This document shows positions 1 to 9,662 of a stretch of 64,000 nt of DNA, piece by piece. This DNA is from Verrucomicrobiota bacterium (GTDB lineage: Bacteria > Verrucomicrobiota > Verrucomicrobiia > Verrucomicrobiales > Akkermansiaceae), in NCBI GenBank assembly GCA_004294095.1, contig RDZR01000027.1, positions 17,248-81,247 on the forward strand, written 5' to 3'. The notes below the pieces were generated by a model. That model searched no databases. It saw only the letters and a list, made by a program, of their open reading frames with translations, and was not told the DNA's origin. Numbering within the stretch: the stretch's first letter is position 1; the number at the start of each line of letters is the position of its first letter. A program made the translations under genes and the position numbers.

Positions 1-610
1 GATCTCGATCCCCTCCTTGCGGCGGACGGGCAAAATTTTCCACGATCGCTTTGGCCCACTCTGATGCTTTTTCTTCGCCATGGGTCGCGATCATATACGC
101 AAGGAGCGCTTGATTGTAGCTACTCGTCGATGAACGAGATAATACCCGCCCACGCCACTCAGGTTTTGCCAAATCCTGGTAAGTCGAGATTTCTCCTACT
201 TTCACTCGGTCTTTTGCGACCACAATTCCACGTGCCCTCAAGGTAAATGGCCACCATTTTCCCTCGGCATCTCGCATCGCTTCTGGGCTGTGGTTTTTCA
301 AAAAATCAGTCACGACTGGCTGCAATAATCCTTCCGCCGCCGCACGTTGCATTCTGCCCGCGTCCACCGTGATCAAGACATCCGCAGGGCTCGCTGCGCC
401 TTCTGTTCTCAGCCGCGCGATCAATTGATCCGCCTCCGCTTGCACCACTTTGATCTGAATGCCCGTTTGCTCGGTAAAGAGTGCGTTGACCTTTTCATCC
501 GTCTTGTAATGGCGGTGTGAATAGATGTGCAGCACTTCCTCACCATGGCTCATGCCACCGCAAAGCATCAGGCAAGACAGCAGGACGTAATTGAATTTGA
601 ATCTCAACAT
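1..610 (-). CDS. Fe(3+)-type ABC transporter substrate-binding protein, partial (3' end runs off the window)
   Basis: Not in the ORF track because no stop lies in the window. Reverse translation from the ATG at 608-610 gives MLRFKFNYVLLSCLMLCGGMSHGEEVLHIYSHRHYKTDEKVNALFTEQTGIQIKVVQAEADQLIARLRTEGAASPADVLITVDAGRMQRA..., a signal peptide plus FbpA/FutA-like motifs. Confidence 0.85.
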   Translation of the reverse strand, partial: MLRFKFNYVLLSCLMLCGGMSHGEEVLHIYSHRHYKTDEKVNALFTEQTGIQIKVVQAEADQLIARLRTEGAASPADVLITVDAGRMQRAAAEGLLQPVVTDFLKNHSPEAMRDAEGKWWPFTLRARGIVVAKDRVKVGEISTYQDLAKPEWRGRVLSRSSTSSYNQALLAYMIATHGEEKASEWAKAIVENFARPPQGGDRD

Positions 611-778
611 CGCCAGTGAGAATAATCCAAGATCGACACGCGGCAACTGGAAAAGCCAATAAGCAATGCATGAGGCCGTAAAAACAAAAGCAAGCGACGC
701 AGTTGCGGAATGGGATTTGGGAGTAGATTAGGCTTATCAACCTTAAACGCGGCCTGCGTTTTTCAAAAATTAAAAAGT

Positions 779-1480
779 TTAAGGAAGCTCGGCGGTCGCC
801 TTTTGCATTCGATTGGAAAATTCTGCGGCCGCTGCATCCGCCGCTTCGGCCAATGCTTTATTGACTAGGCTAGGACTGTTTGCGAAATCGGCCAACCGAG
901 CCTTGGTGTTGCTAACGCCTGTTACCGGACCTAGGCCGCCAAGTTCTTTTTTATCTTCATTTTTGAGTGACACAGTCATTAAGACGTGGGCGGAATAAAA
1001 ATCATCGGTTTTGCCATCGGCGGAATTGCCGACTGGTGCCACTCTAAGCAGCCCGTAAGAATGGACCCGAGTCACGATGGGCGTTGATGAATCCGCCTTC
1101 ATGCGGCTCGCAAAAAAGCGATTTTTTGCTAAATGTTTTTTGAGTGATTGATGCAACGGTTTTGATACTTTTCCTCGCATAGCAGAGTTGATCTTTGCGA
1201 TTTCCATTGGGTGCTGTTTTTCAAACTTATTCTGAGCCACAGCTTGGACGCCTTCAATGATCAATGCTCCCGCGATTCCTCCGATCGCACCACCTCCCAC
1301 AGCCGCAGCCATGAAACCTGCTGTGGCCCCCGGATGATTATTGAGGGCCGTGTAGGATGGATTTTGATAGCTATTTTCCTTCTCAGAGGGGAAAGCGAGA
1401 GAAGTGCTGGGGAGCGCCGCTGCCTGAGCTGCGGTAATTTTATGTCCTCCACCACAGTTGGCTAGCGTGATGATTAGCAT
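779..1480 (-). CDS. hypothetical lipoprotein-like protein
   Basis: 233 aa ORF with N-terminal hydrophobic stretch and Cys (MLIITLANCGG); glycine-rich hydrophobic segment (AAAVGGGAIGGIAGALI). Confidence 0.6.
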   Translation of the reverse strand: MLIITLANCGGGHKITAAQAAALPSTSLAFPSEKENSYQNPSYTALNNHPGATAGFMAAAVGGGAIGGIAGALIIEGVQAVAQNKFEKQHPMEIAKINSAMRGKVSKPLHQSLKKHLAKNRFFASRMKADSSTPIVTRVHSYGLLRVAPVGNSADGKTDDFYSAHVLMTVSLKNEDKKELGGLGPVTGVSNTKARLADFANSPSLVNKALAEAADAAAAEFSNRMQKATAELP

Positions 1481-1779
1481 GCCCGAGCAGATTGATAATA
1501 AGTAATGTGGCGCATATGATTTTTTTTCTTGCGAGGGAATTTCGAAAAACTATTTTTTTACCGTAATAAATTTAGTGGTAAATATATCAGAAGTGCAAAC
1601 AATTTTGAGTATCGCGTGCATTAGGAAATCCAGGATAAGAATCGTGTATTTTCTGCAAAATGACAGCCAAGTCATCTGATTAGGGCCAAAGGCAAAATTT
1701 ATTCTATTTCGGCCCAAAATGATGGATAAAACGGGTGGTGGTTTGACCATTTGCAAAGACTCCGATACTCTTTCATTCG

Positions 1780-3045
1780 ATGAATGGTAAGCACATATTG
1801 ACAATGATGCATGCGAGCGAGCTTTTACAGGCGCGCGCGATTGATGAAATAATGCAACGCTTGGCACCTGACTTTGATGATTTGCCTGCATTTCCCAAGG
1901 TGACAGCGAAGGTCTCAGCCCAGGCGATCAACCGGACGTGGAATCATTTCCCTCACGATCCAGCGGTCAGGCGGGCTTTGCTTGATGCAAGCGAGGACAC
2001 GCAAGCCTACGAGGGCAATATTGAAAATATGATCGGTTTGATAAAAATTCCTCTGGGAGTTGCCGGCCCACTACGTGTTCGCGGTCTCGCTGCGTATGGG
2101 GATTATGCGGTGCCGTTGGCCACATCGGAGGCGGCCTTAGTGGCAAGTTACCACAGGGGCTGCCGCGTGATCAATGAGTCAGGTGGCTGCACGACTTTGA
2201 TCCTATCAGAATGTGTGACGCGCTCGCCGGCATTCATTTTTGCAACGGCTACGCAATCTGCACGCTTTGTGCTTTGGGTGTTGGAAAATTTTTCTGTGGT
2301 CAAAGGAATTGCCGAGTCCACCACTGCGCATGGACGATTGACGGACATTGGTTGCATCGTCGAGGGTAACCACGCTTACCTGAATCTTGAATACACCACG
2401 GGCGATGCTGCTGGGCAAAATATGGTGACCATTGCCACTCAAGCTGTATGCGATTGGGTGGGTGAGCACTGCCCGCTCAAGCCGGAGAAAATTTATGTGG
2501 AGGGAAATGCCTCAGGCGATAAAAAGGCGAGCGCTAAATCGTTCATGCATGTGCGTGGGAAAAAAGTATCGGCAGAAGTGTTGGTGCCCGGGCTGGTTCT
2601 CAAACAACGTCTGCATGTAACGGCTAAGGAAATGGAGCAATACTGGCGCGTTTCTGCCATTGGCGGTGTGCTCAGCGGAACCATCGGTGTGCATGGGCAT
2701 TTCGCAAATGGATTGGCGGCTTTGTATCTCGCCACGGGGCAAGATGTGGCGTGCGTGGCAGAGTCCGCTGTGGGCGTAACTCGATTTGAAGCGCGCGATG
2801 ATGGATCGCTTTACGCCACAGTCACACTGCCGAGCATCATTGCGGGCACAGTGGGTGGCGGCACATCGATGCCTACCGCGGCGGCATGTCTCGATCTCAT
2901 GGGTCTGCGCGGAGCAGGCAAGGCTCGTGCTTTTGCCGAGGTGTGTGCCGCGCTTTTGTTGGGCGGCGAGCTATCGATCATTGCAGCGATGGCAGCAGGC
3001 CACTTCAGCCGCGCTCACAAGAAACTTGCTAGGAAAAAACCATGA
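1780..3045 (+). CDS. hydroxymethylglutaryl-CoA reductase (class I-like)
   Basis: ENMIGLIKIPLGVAGPL, EGNASGDKKASAKS, GQDVA, GTVGGGTSMPTAAACL and C-terminal AAGHFSRAH; catalytic Glu/Lys/Asp/His positions look intact. Confidence 0.92.
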   Translation: MNGKHILTMMHASELLQARAIDEIMQRLAPDFDDLPAFPKVTAKVSAQAINRTWNHFPHDPAVRRALLDASEDTQAYEGNIENMIGLIKIPLGVAGPLRVRGLAAYGDYAVPLATSEAALVASYHRGCRVINESGGCTTLILSECVTRSPAFIFATATQSARFVLWVLENFSVVKGIAESTTAHGRLTDIGCIVEGNHAYLNLEYTTGDAAGQNMVTIATQAVCDWVGEHCPLKPEKIYVEGNASGDKKASAKSFMHVRGKKVSAEVLVPGLVLKQRLHVTAKEMEQYWRVSAIGGVLSGTIGVHGHFANGLAALYLATGQDVACVAESAVGVTRFEARDDGSLYATVTLPSIIAGTVGGGTSMPTAAACLDLMGLRGAGKARAFAEVCAALLLGGELSIIAAMAAGHFSRAHKKLARKKP

Positions 3046-3929
3046 AGTGGTGGATTTATCAAAAAGAGCGATTTTCTCTGGTTGCACACGCACCGTTGAT
3101 CTTGGCATTCAGCGCCTGCGGGGTATCGTATTCTGCATTACTCGTGGGCACGCGTCCGAGTTTGGTCTCCTTTGCCGTGGCGTTTGCAGTTTGTCTGATG
3201 ATGTTCATGCAACTACGCATCGCGGATGAATTCAAGGACGCTGAAGATGATGCGCGTTGGCGGCCCTATCGCCCAGTTCCTAGAGGTTTGGTAAGTTTAG
3301 CCGAGCTGCGCGGATGGTTCATCGCCTTTGCGATCGCGCAGTTGGCATTATCCGCGCTGTTAGACCTGTGGCTGATCGGCCTTCTTCTGGTGGCTTGGTC
3401 TTATCTAACAATGATGTGTGTTGAGTTTTTCTGCCGTGATTGGCTCAAGGCACGGCCGGTCATCTACTTGCTATCACACATGGGCATTATGCCATTGGTA
3501 GATTGGTTCGCTACCGCCTGCCATTGGGCTCCAGCGGGTCATGGCATGCCTGCCGGTCTTGGCTGGTTTTTAGCGGCCAGTTTTTTCAACGGAATCGTCA
3601 TCGAGCTGGGGAGGAAAATTCGCCGCAAGGAGGATGAAGAAGAAGGCGTAGAAACCTACAGCGTTTTATGGGGGAAAAAACGGGCGACAATTGCTTGGTT
3701 GGCGACCATGCTGCTGACACTATTATGCGGATGGCGGGCATCGCTCTTGACCAACTTTCATGAAATTTTTCTCTGGTGCACAATCCCTGCTTTTTTGCTT
3801 TCCGCGTGCGTGGCTTATCTTTTTATCATTTCTAACAAAAGCAGCAAAGGCATCGAAAAGCTATCGGCGTTGTGGACCTTGGCATTGTATCTCATACTTG
3901 GAGTGATTCCATTATGGCTGAAATATTGA
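3042..3929 (+). CDS. UbiA-superfamily prenyltransferase-like membrane protein
   Basis: Multi-TM; Asp-rich motif RIADEFKDAEDD and second motif ELGRKIRRKEDEEEGVETYSVLWGKK; ATGA overlap with the HMGR gene. Confidence 0.8.
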   Translation: MKWWIYQKERFSLVAHAPLILAFSACGVSYSALLVGTRPSLVSFAVAFAVCLMMFMQLRIADEFKDAEDDARWRPYRPVPRGLVSLAELRGWFIAFAIAQLALSALLDLWLIGLLLVAWSYLTMMCVEFFCRDWLKARPVIYLLSHMGIMPLVDWFATACHWAPAGHGMPAGLGWFLAASFFNGIVIELGRKIRRKEDEEEGVETYSVLWGKKRATIAWLATMLLTLLCGWRASLLTNFHEIFLWCTIPAFLLSACVAYLFIISNKSSKGIEKLSALWTLALYLILGVIPLWLKY

Positions 3930-6322
3930 GTGAAATCGATTCGTTTGATCCGATGGTGAGCGGCGGTAAAGCTGCCTCTTTGAGCGCACTGCGGCGTGCG
4001 GGATTTGAGGTGCCAGACTTTTTTGCCATCCCACCAAATGTCGTATTCTCTGAGCAAGAGCTTGGGGACTGGCTTCTGCGACTTGGGAGTGGTCCCTATG
4101 CCGTGCGCAGTTCTTCGCGTGATGAAGATGGGGTCAATCATTCCTTCGCTGGGCAGTTTGCCACTTTTCTGGATGTGGCAGCGGTCGATATTGCCGAGAA
4201 AATAGCGATTGTTAGAGCATCCGCAAGCGCGGAGGCAATCCTACTCTATGCAAGAGAAAAGAAGATTCCGCCACCTGCTGTGCCGGCAGTGTTGATCATG
4301 CCGATGCTCGATGCGCGGGCAGCTGGGGTTTGCTTTAGTGCAGATCCGGTGGGCGGGCGGCGTGCTCTCGCAGTTTTATCCGCATGTGAAGGCACCGGTG
4401 AAAAGCTGGTATCAGGTGAGGTGGATGGAGAAGATTGGAAAATTTTCCGCAAAGGGGAGGCAGTCGGCCAGCAAGGAGTTATTTCAGCAGATGATGCGAA
4501 AAAAATAGCTGACTTAGCATGGCGCTGCGAGAGGCATTACATGCGACCGCAAGACATCGAGTGGGCGATTGATCGAGCCGGGAAATTATGGCTTTTGCAA
4601 TCTCGCCCCATCACCACGCTTGGTCATTGCCCAGATCCTGACGACACTTTGCGCGTATTTGATAATAGCAACATCGCAGAAAGTTACAGTGGCATAACCA
4701 CGCCGATGACTTTCTCATTTGCGCAGCGGATTTATGAATCCGTCTATCGCGAGTTTTGTTTTTTATTGGGTGTCCCGCATGAACGCATTGCCGCCGCGGA
4801 TGATGTTTTCCCGCAGATGCTGGGTATGATTCGCGGCAGGGTGTATTACAATTTACTCAGCTGGTATCGGGTGCTGGCGCTGCTGCCGGGATTTAATGTG
4901 AACCGCACTTTCATGGAGCAAATGATGGGTGTGAAAGAACCGTTGCCCAAGACATTGGTGCAAAAGGTCGTGGCAGAAAATGAGCGCGGACGCCTCGCCG
5001 ATAAGTGGCATCTATTCAAAACCTGCCTTGGTCTGCTACGTGGATTTTTCTTGTTAGAAAATCAGATCAAGCAATTCCGCCTACGACTTTCCAAAGCACT
5101 TGATACTCCCCTACCCCAATCAATGGATGGCGAAGCGATGGCTGCGGACTATCGAAGATTGGAAGGCATGTTGCTCAAAAAATGGGATGCACCTCTCGTG
5201 AATGATTTTTTCGCCATGATTTTCCACGGCTTGGTGCGTGGCCTATGCGGAAAGTGGTTTGCTTCCGAACCTCAACTCGTCAATGACCTAATGGCAGATT
5301 GTGGCGAAATTATCAGCGCTGAACCGCCGCGAAGAATCTGCCAAATGGCGGAAATGGTTGCAAAAAATTCATCTCTAACAAAATTGCTAGCCTCCAGAGA
5401 AACTCCCGTGGCAGAAAAAATCCGCGGCTTGAGAGCAGACACAACATTGGCTCGCGAATGGGATACATACCTGCAACGCTTTGGGGACCGCTGCCTTGAA
5501 GAACTTAAATTAGAGAGTCTCAACGTCGCCGATGATCCATACGCACTATTGCTATCGCTTGGCCTGCTGGCGCAGCGTGGAGTCACCAAAGCTGATTCGA
5601 TCAATCAGGTGGTGATGAGACCCAACTTACCTTGGTGGAAGGATAAAATTTTTTGCTTCGTTCTAACAAATGCGCAGCGTTTAGTGAGAAACAGGGAAAA
5701 TCTTCGCTTTGAAAGAACACGCTTGTTTGGCCGCGTGCGAGCCTTGGTTTCTGGCATGGGCCGAGTGCTCTATGCCGATGGCACCATCAATGAAGCGAAC
5801 GATGTTTTTTACCTCAATCTTAATGAGCTGTTAGCCGTGTGGGACGGCACAGGAACCACCAGTGATTTGCGCGGATTGATAGCTGCTAGAAAAAGCGAAT
5901 ACGCTGGCTACCAGCAGATGCCTGAACCTCCTGACCGGATTGTATGTCACGGGCCATTGCACCGATACGAAGAATTTCCTGCAATTAAACCGGCCGTGAT
6001 GGATGATGCGTTGATGCAGGGAGTCGGAGCCTGTGGTGGCATTGTCCGCGGCAAAGTCCGTGTGGTGTTAGATCCAAGACAGGTGGAAATGGCGGCAGGT
6101 GAAATCATCGTTGCCCGTCAGACCGATCCTGGCTGGGTGGTGCTTTTCCCCTCCGCAGCTGGTTTGTTAGTCGAGCGCGGCAGCTTGCTTTCCCACTCGG
6201 CGATTGTTTCCCGAGAACTACGCCTGCCATGCATCGTATCACTACCTAACATCACTCAGATTCTCAAGAATGGCGATGAAATAGAAATGAACGGCGGCAA
6301 TGGAACTGTTAGAATGTTATGA
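3914..6322 (+). CDS. PEP synthase/PPDK-like phosphotransferase (PEP/pyruvate-binding ATP-grasp plus mobile His domain)
   Basis: GGKAASLSALRRAGFEVPDFFAIPP, YAVRSSSRDEDGVNHSFAGQF, QDIEWAIDRAGKLWLLQSRPI; C-terminal GSLLSHSAIVSRELRLPCIV. ORF extends to 3872; start 3914 preferred. Confidence 0.88.
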   Translation: MAEILSEIDSFDPMVSGGKAASLSALRRAGFEVPDFFAIPPNVVFSEQELGDWLLRLGSGPYAVRSSSRDEDGVNHSFAGQFATFLDVAAVDIAEKIAIVRASASAEAILLYAREKKIPPPAVPAVLIMPMLDARAAGVCFSADPVGGRRALAVLSACEGTGEKLVSGEVDGEDWKIFRKGEAVGQQGVISADDAKKIADLAWRCERHYMRPQDIEWAIDRAGKLWLLQSRPITTLGHCPDPDDTLRVFDNSNIAESYSGITTPMTFSFAQRIYESVYREFCFLLGVPHERIAAADDVFPQMLGMIRGRVYYNLLSWYRVLALLPGFNVNRTFMEQMMGVKEPLPKTLVQKVVAENERGRLADKWHLFKTCLGLLRGFFLLENQIKQFRLRLSKALDTPLPQSMDGEAMAADYRRLEGMLLKKWDAPLVNDFFAMIFHGLVRGLCGKWFASEPQLVNDLMADCGEIISAEPPRRICQMAEMVAKNSSLTKLLASRETPVAEKIRGLRADTTLAREWDTYLQRFGDRCLEELKLESLNVADDPYALLLSLGLLAQRGVTKADSINQVVMRPNLPWWKDKIFCFVLTNAQRLVRNRENLRFERTRLFGRVRALVSGMGRVLYADGTINEANDVFYLNLNELLAVWDGTGTTSDLRGLIAARKSEYAGYQQMPEPPDRIVCHGPLHRYEEFPAIKPAVMDDALMQGVGACGGIVRGKVRVVLDPRQVEMAAGEIIVARQTDPGWVVLFPSAAGLLVERGSLLSHSAIVSRELRLPCIVSLPNITQILKNGDEIEMNGGNGTVRML

Positions 6323-7425
6323 TCCAATCTGAAGTTCAAAATCGCGCCAGCTTTGATTACATCCGTTATGCGCAATGCTGGGAAGATGCGGACATATTGG
6401 TATCCGCGCTTGCACCGCAAGGCCGCGCGTGTGTCAGCATCGGCTCGGCGGGTGATAATTGTTTTTCTCTGCTAGCAGCCGGCGCCGCATCGGTCACTGC
6501 GGTGGAAATGAACGCCGCTCAAATCGCTTGTATCGAATTACGGCGTGCGGCGTATTTGACGCTGGAGCACCCTGAGTTTTTGGAATTGTTAGGATCGCGT
6601 GCGTCATCAGATTGTTTATCTCTGTATCGCAAATGCCGCGGCATCATGGATGCGAATGCTCGAAATTTTTGGGATACAAGGCGTGATCTCATAGCGGCAG
6701 GTATCGGTTCGGCTGGAAAATTTGAGAGTTATTTCTGCTTGTTTCGTGAACGCATCCTGCCGCTTGCCCATGGTAGGAATCGGGTGCGCCAATTGTTAGA
6801 ACCAGCAACACTGGAAGAGAGACGTGTTTTCTATCAAAAACAATGGAACAACCTGCGCTGGCGAACTATTTTCCGCGTGTTTTTTTCACGTTTTGTCATG
6901 GGACACATGGGGCGTGATCCGGAATTTTTTCAATACGTGGAGGGCAACGTCGCGGATCGTATCCTTGAGCGCACGCGCCACGCTTTGGTCGAGATGGATG
7001 CCGCTGCAAATCCTTATTTGCATTGGATTCTAACAGGCACTCACGGTGAAGCCTTGCCGCATGCGTTGCGTCCGGAATCGTTCGAGGCGATTCGCTCAGC
7101 ATTGTCCCGGCCGGGTGCTTTTGAGGTAATCAATGCACCGTTAGAAGCATTCCTCGCTACCAGTGGCACAACATTCGATGCATTCAATTTGAGCGATATC
7201 TTTGAATACATGAGCGAGTCATCCATGAATTCAATTTTGCAGGAAATAGTGTGTCATTCTAACAGCGGCGCGCGTCTAGCGTATTGGAATATGCTGGTGC
7301 CTAGGAATCGTCCACAAGCGATGGCTGATGTTCTTTTTCCGTTAGAGAAAGAAGCTGCTAGATTGTTTTTTGAGGACAAAGCGTGGTTTTATTCGCGCTT
7401 CATCGTCGAGGAGGTATTGGCATGA
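6319..7425 (+). CDS. DUF3419 family protein (BtaA-like 3-amino-3-carboxypropyl transferase)
   Basis: YAQCWEDADILVSAL....VSIGSAGDNCFSLLAAGAASVTAVEMNAAQ; NLSDIFEYMS; ATGA overlap with the upstream gene. Confidence 0.82.
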   Translation: MIQSEVQNRASFDYIRYAQCWEDADILVSALAPQGRACVSIGSAGDNCFSLLAAGAASVTAVEMNAAQIACIELRRAAYLTLEHPEFLELLGSRASSDCLSLYRKCRGIMDANARNFWDTRRDLIAAGIGSAGKFESYFCLFRERILPLAHGRNRVRQLLEPATLEERRVFYQKQWNNLRWRTIFRVFFSRFVMGHMGRDPEFFQYVEGNVADRILERTRHALVEMDAAANPYLHWILTGTHGEALPHALRPESFEAIRSALSRPGAFEVINAPLEAFLATSGTTFDAFNLSDIFEYMSESSMNSILQEIVCHSNSGARLAYWNMLVPRNRPQAMADVLFPLEKEAARLFFEDKAWFYSRFIVEEVLA

Positions 7426-8702
7426 ATGTGCTGCTGCTGTGGTTGGCATTTATTGGCTTGTGGAGCGCAGTGGCATGGGCGGCCAAATCATTCCATTGGC
7501 AAGCAGAATCAAGCCGAAAAGCAATTCACACCGGCATGGGACTGGTGTGTGCTTGTTTTCCATGGTTTTTTTCTCATCCGTGGGAGGTATGGATGCTCGC
7601 TATATTGTGCGTGATTCCACTGGCAGGGGCACGAGTTTTTCCAAATGGGTTTCCAAAGGCGATGAGTGCCGCACTCAATCGGGTGACGAGGCGTTCTTGG
7701 GGCGAGCTGCTTTTCGCTCCATCGGTGGCTCTGGCCTTTACTTTCGGCCATCAGAACCGGCCGTTATTCACCGCCTGTATTCTTCTGTTAGCCTTGGCCG
7801 ATGCCGCCGGTGCTTTGGTGGGGAAACGTTGGGGAGCAAACGGCTACGCCACGATGAGCACTAGAAAATCAGTGGAAGGCAGCTTGGCGGTGATGATTTC
7901 TGGCGGCCTAGTCGTATTTCTGGTGCTATGGATCGCAGCGGTGGCCCCGATCGGAAATTGCCTTTTCATCGCCATGGTGGCGGGATGCTTGGTCGGCATG
8001 ATCGAAGCGGTGGCGGATAGCGGGTTTGATAATCTCACAATTCCTGTGGGTATGTTTCTAATTCTCGATCGGCTAATTGTCTTGGATCTGGGGGATCTTA
8101 TCGCGCGGTTAGCCGTGCTCGGTTTTCTCGCAATCACGTTATTACTCAGTGCGCGGCGTAGCACGCTAGACGGTGGCGCGTTGTTGGCAGGCTGCCTGTT
8201 GCTCTATGCCTGCCATGCTCTTGGTGGTTGGCTATTTTTCTTGCCTCCGCTGATGGTGTTTTTGTTTCACTTGCGAGCCTGCATCCGCTGGCAGCTGCAT
8301 CTAAGGATGCATCATGGGGTGATTTCTGTGGCAAGCCTCGGACTACCTGTGATGTTGTGGCTTATCGTTAATGCAACGGAAATGATGCCGCAGAGAGCCT
8401 CTTTGCAAGCTGTCGCATGGTCCTGTGCGGTTTTTCTGGCACTGGCAATGAGCGCGACGAAGTGGAAAATGACCTCGCAACGGAATTTTTGGACCCCGTG
8501 CATGAAAGCCGTGGCAGTTTGCATTCTGCCGCTATGGGTGCTTGGCGAATTTCCCGGATGGCTAAATTTTTCCGTAGGGTTTGCTGTTAGTTTAGCTAGT
8601 GTTTATTTCGGAGCACGCGTGCCACAAGCCGAGCAATCTTATGAATACTCGTGGCGAGCTGCTAGCGCATTACTCACATCCTGCACAGTTTTTTTATCAT
8701 GA
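7422..8702 (+). CDS. polyprenol/phytol-kinase-like multi-TM protein with a possible C-terminal DUF92-like half
   Basis: SSRKAIHTGMGL, LADAAGALVGKRWG, STRKSVEGSLAV, DSGFDNLTIPVG are phytol/dolichol-kinase-like; second multi-TM half begins SARRSTLDGGALLAGCLL; ATGA start overlaps the DUF3419 stop. Confidence 0.68.
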   Translation: MNVLLLWLAFIGLWSAVAWAAKSFHWQAESSRKAIHTGMGLVCACFPWFFSHPWEVWMLAILCVIPLAGARVFPNGFPKAMSAALNRVTRRSWGELLFAPSVALAFTFGHQNRPLFTACILLLALADAAGALVGKRWGANGYATMSTRKSVEGSLAVMISGGLVVFLVLWIAAVAPIGNCLFIAMVAGCLVGMIEAVADSGFDNLTIPVGMFLILDRLIVLDLGDLIARLAVLGFLAITLLLSARRSTLDGGALLAGCLLLYACHALGGWLFFLPPLMVFLFHLRACIRWQLHLRMHHGVISVASLGLPVMLWLIVNATEMMPQRASLQAVAWSCAVFLALAMSATKWKMTSQRNFWTPCMKAVAVCILPLWVLGEFPGWLNFSVGFAVSLASVYFGARVPQAEQSYEYSWRAASALLTSCTVFLS

Positions 8703-9661
8703 AAGACCTTATCGATGATGGCTCACCACATTGGGATCATGAATACTCACAAAATCTTGTGGCGTTAGATGAGAATCCGGATGCGAGGATTGGTATTTAC
8801 GATGGCATGCGCATGTGTGCTCATGCTGCACTTTGGTGGCGTGAAGCGGCTTGCTTGGCGGAAGAAACGATCGGTGTTTTAGGTGGATTTTGCGCCGATG
8901 ATGAAAGTTCTGCTGAAATGTTGCTTAAAGAGGCGCAAACCATGCTTCGCGACCAAAGCTGCAGCATGGTGGTGGGGCCAATGAATGGAAATACTTGGCG
9001 TAAGCACCGGTTTGTTTCATGGTCAGATGGAAGTCCACATTTTCTACTGGAGCCGGCCACTTCTGAGGAGCATCGGGCATATTGGTTGTCTGCTGGTTTC
9101 AAACAGCTTGCCGATTATAGCTCCTCACGTGTGGAGCTCGGTAGAGGAAGCACCATCTCGGATGCGGTGGTGAATCGTTTATCACTCAGCGGGGTGCGCA
9201 CGCGAGGTGTCGAAGTAGATCGATTGGAGCAAGAACTAGCAGAAATACATCGTGTATGCTTGGAGAGTTTTCGCGATAATTTCCTCTACGTCCCGATGGA
9301 GCAGCACGAATTTGTAACTCGCTACATGGCGCTTCGGGCATGGATCTCGCCGGAATACGTTCGGGTGGCGGAATGGCATGGGATGCTTTGCGGCTTTGTA
9401 TTTTCTCTGCCGGATCCCCTCGCCCAGCGCGATGGCCGAGCAGCTGAATTGATCGTCAAAACTCTGGCTGTCTTGCCTAAAAGACACTTTGCTGGATTGG
9501 GCAGCTTGTTGGTGGATCAGGTTCATGCAGCCGCTGAGAAAAATGGCCTGCAGGTGGCGATTCATGCGCTGCAGCGCAATGACAATAGCTCACGACGAAT
9601 CACTGGCCGCCATCAGGGCGTGATTTTTAGGAAATACGAAATGCTGGCAAAAAAAATCTAA
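8699..9661 (+). CDS. GNAT-type acyltransferase
   Basis: VGPMNGNTWRKHRFVSW...GFKQLADYSSSRVEL and C-terminal TLAVLPKRHFAGLGSLLVDQVHAAA acyl-CoA-binding-like motif. Confidence 0.65.
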   Translation: MKDLIDDGSPHWDHEYSQNLVALDENPDARIGIYDGMRMCAHAALWWREAACLAEETIGVLGGFCADDESSAEMLLKEAQTMLRDQSCSMVVGPMNGNTWRKHRFVSWSDGSPHFLLEPATSEEHRAYWLSAGFKQLADYSSSRVELGRGSTISDAVVNRLSLSGVRTRGVEVDRLEQELAEIHRVCLESFRDNFLYVPMEQHEFVTRYMALRAWISPEYVRVAEWHGMLCGFVFSLPDPLAQRDGRAAELIVKTLAVLPKRHFAGLGSLLVDQVHAAAEKNGLQVAIHALQRNDNSSRRITGRHQGVIFRKYEMLAKKI

Positions 9662-9662
9662 C

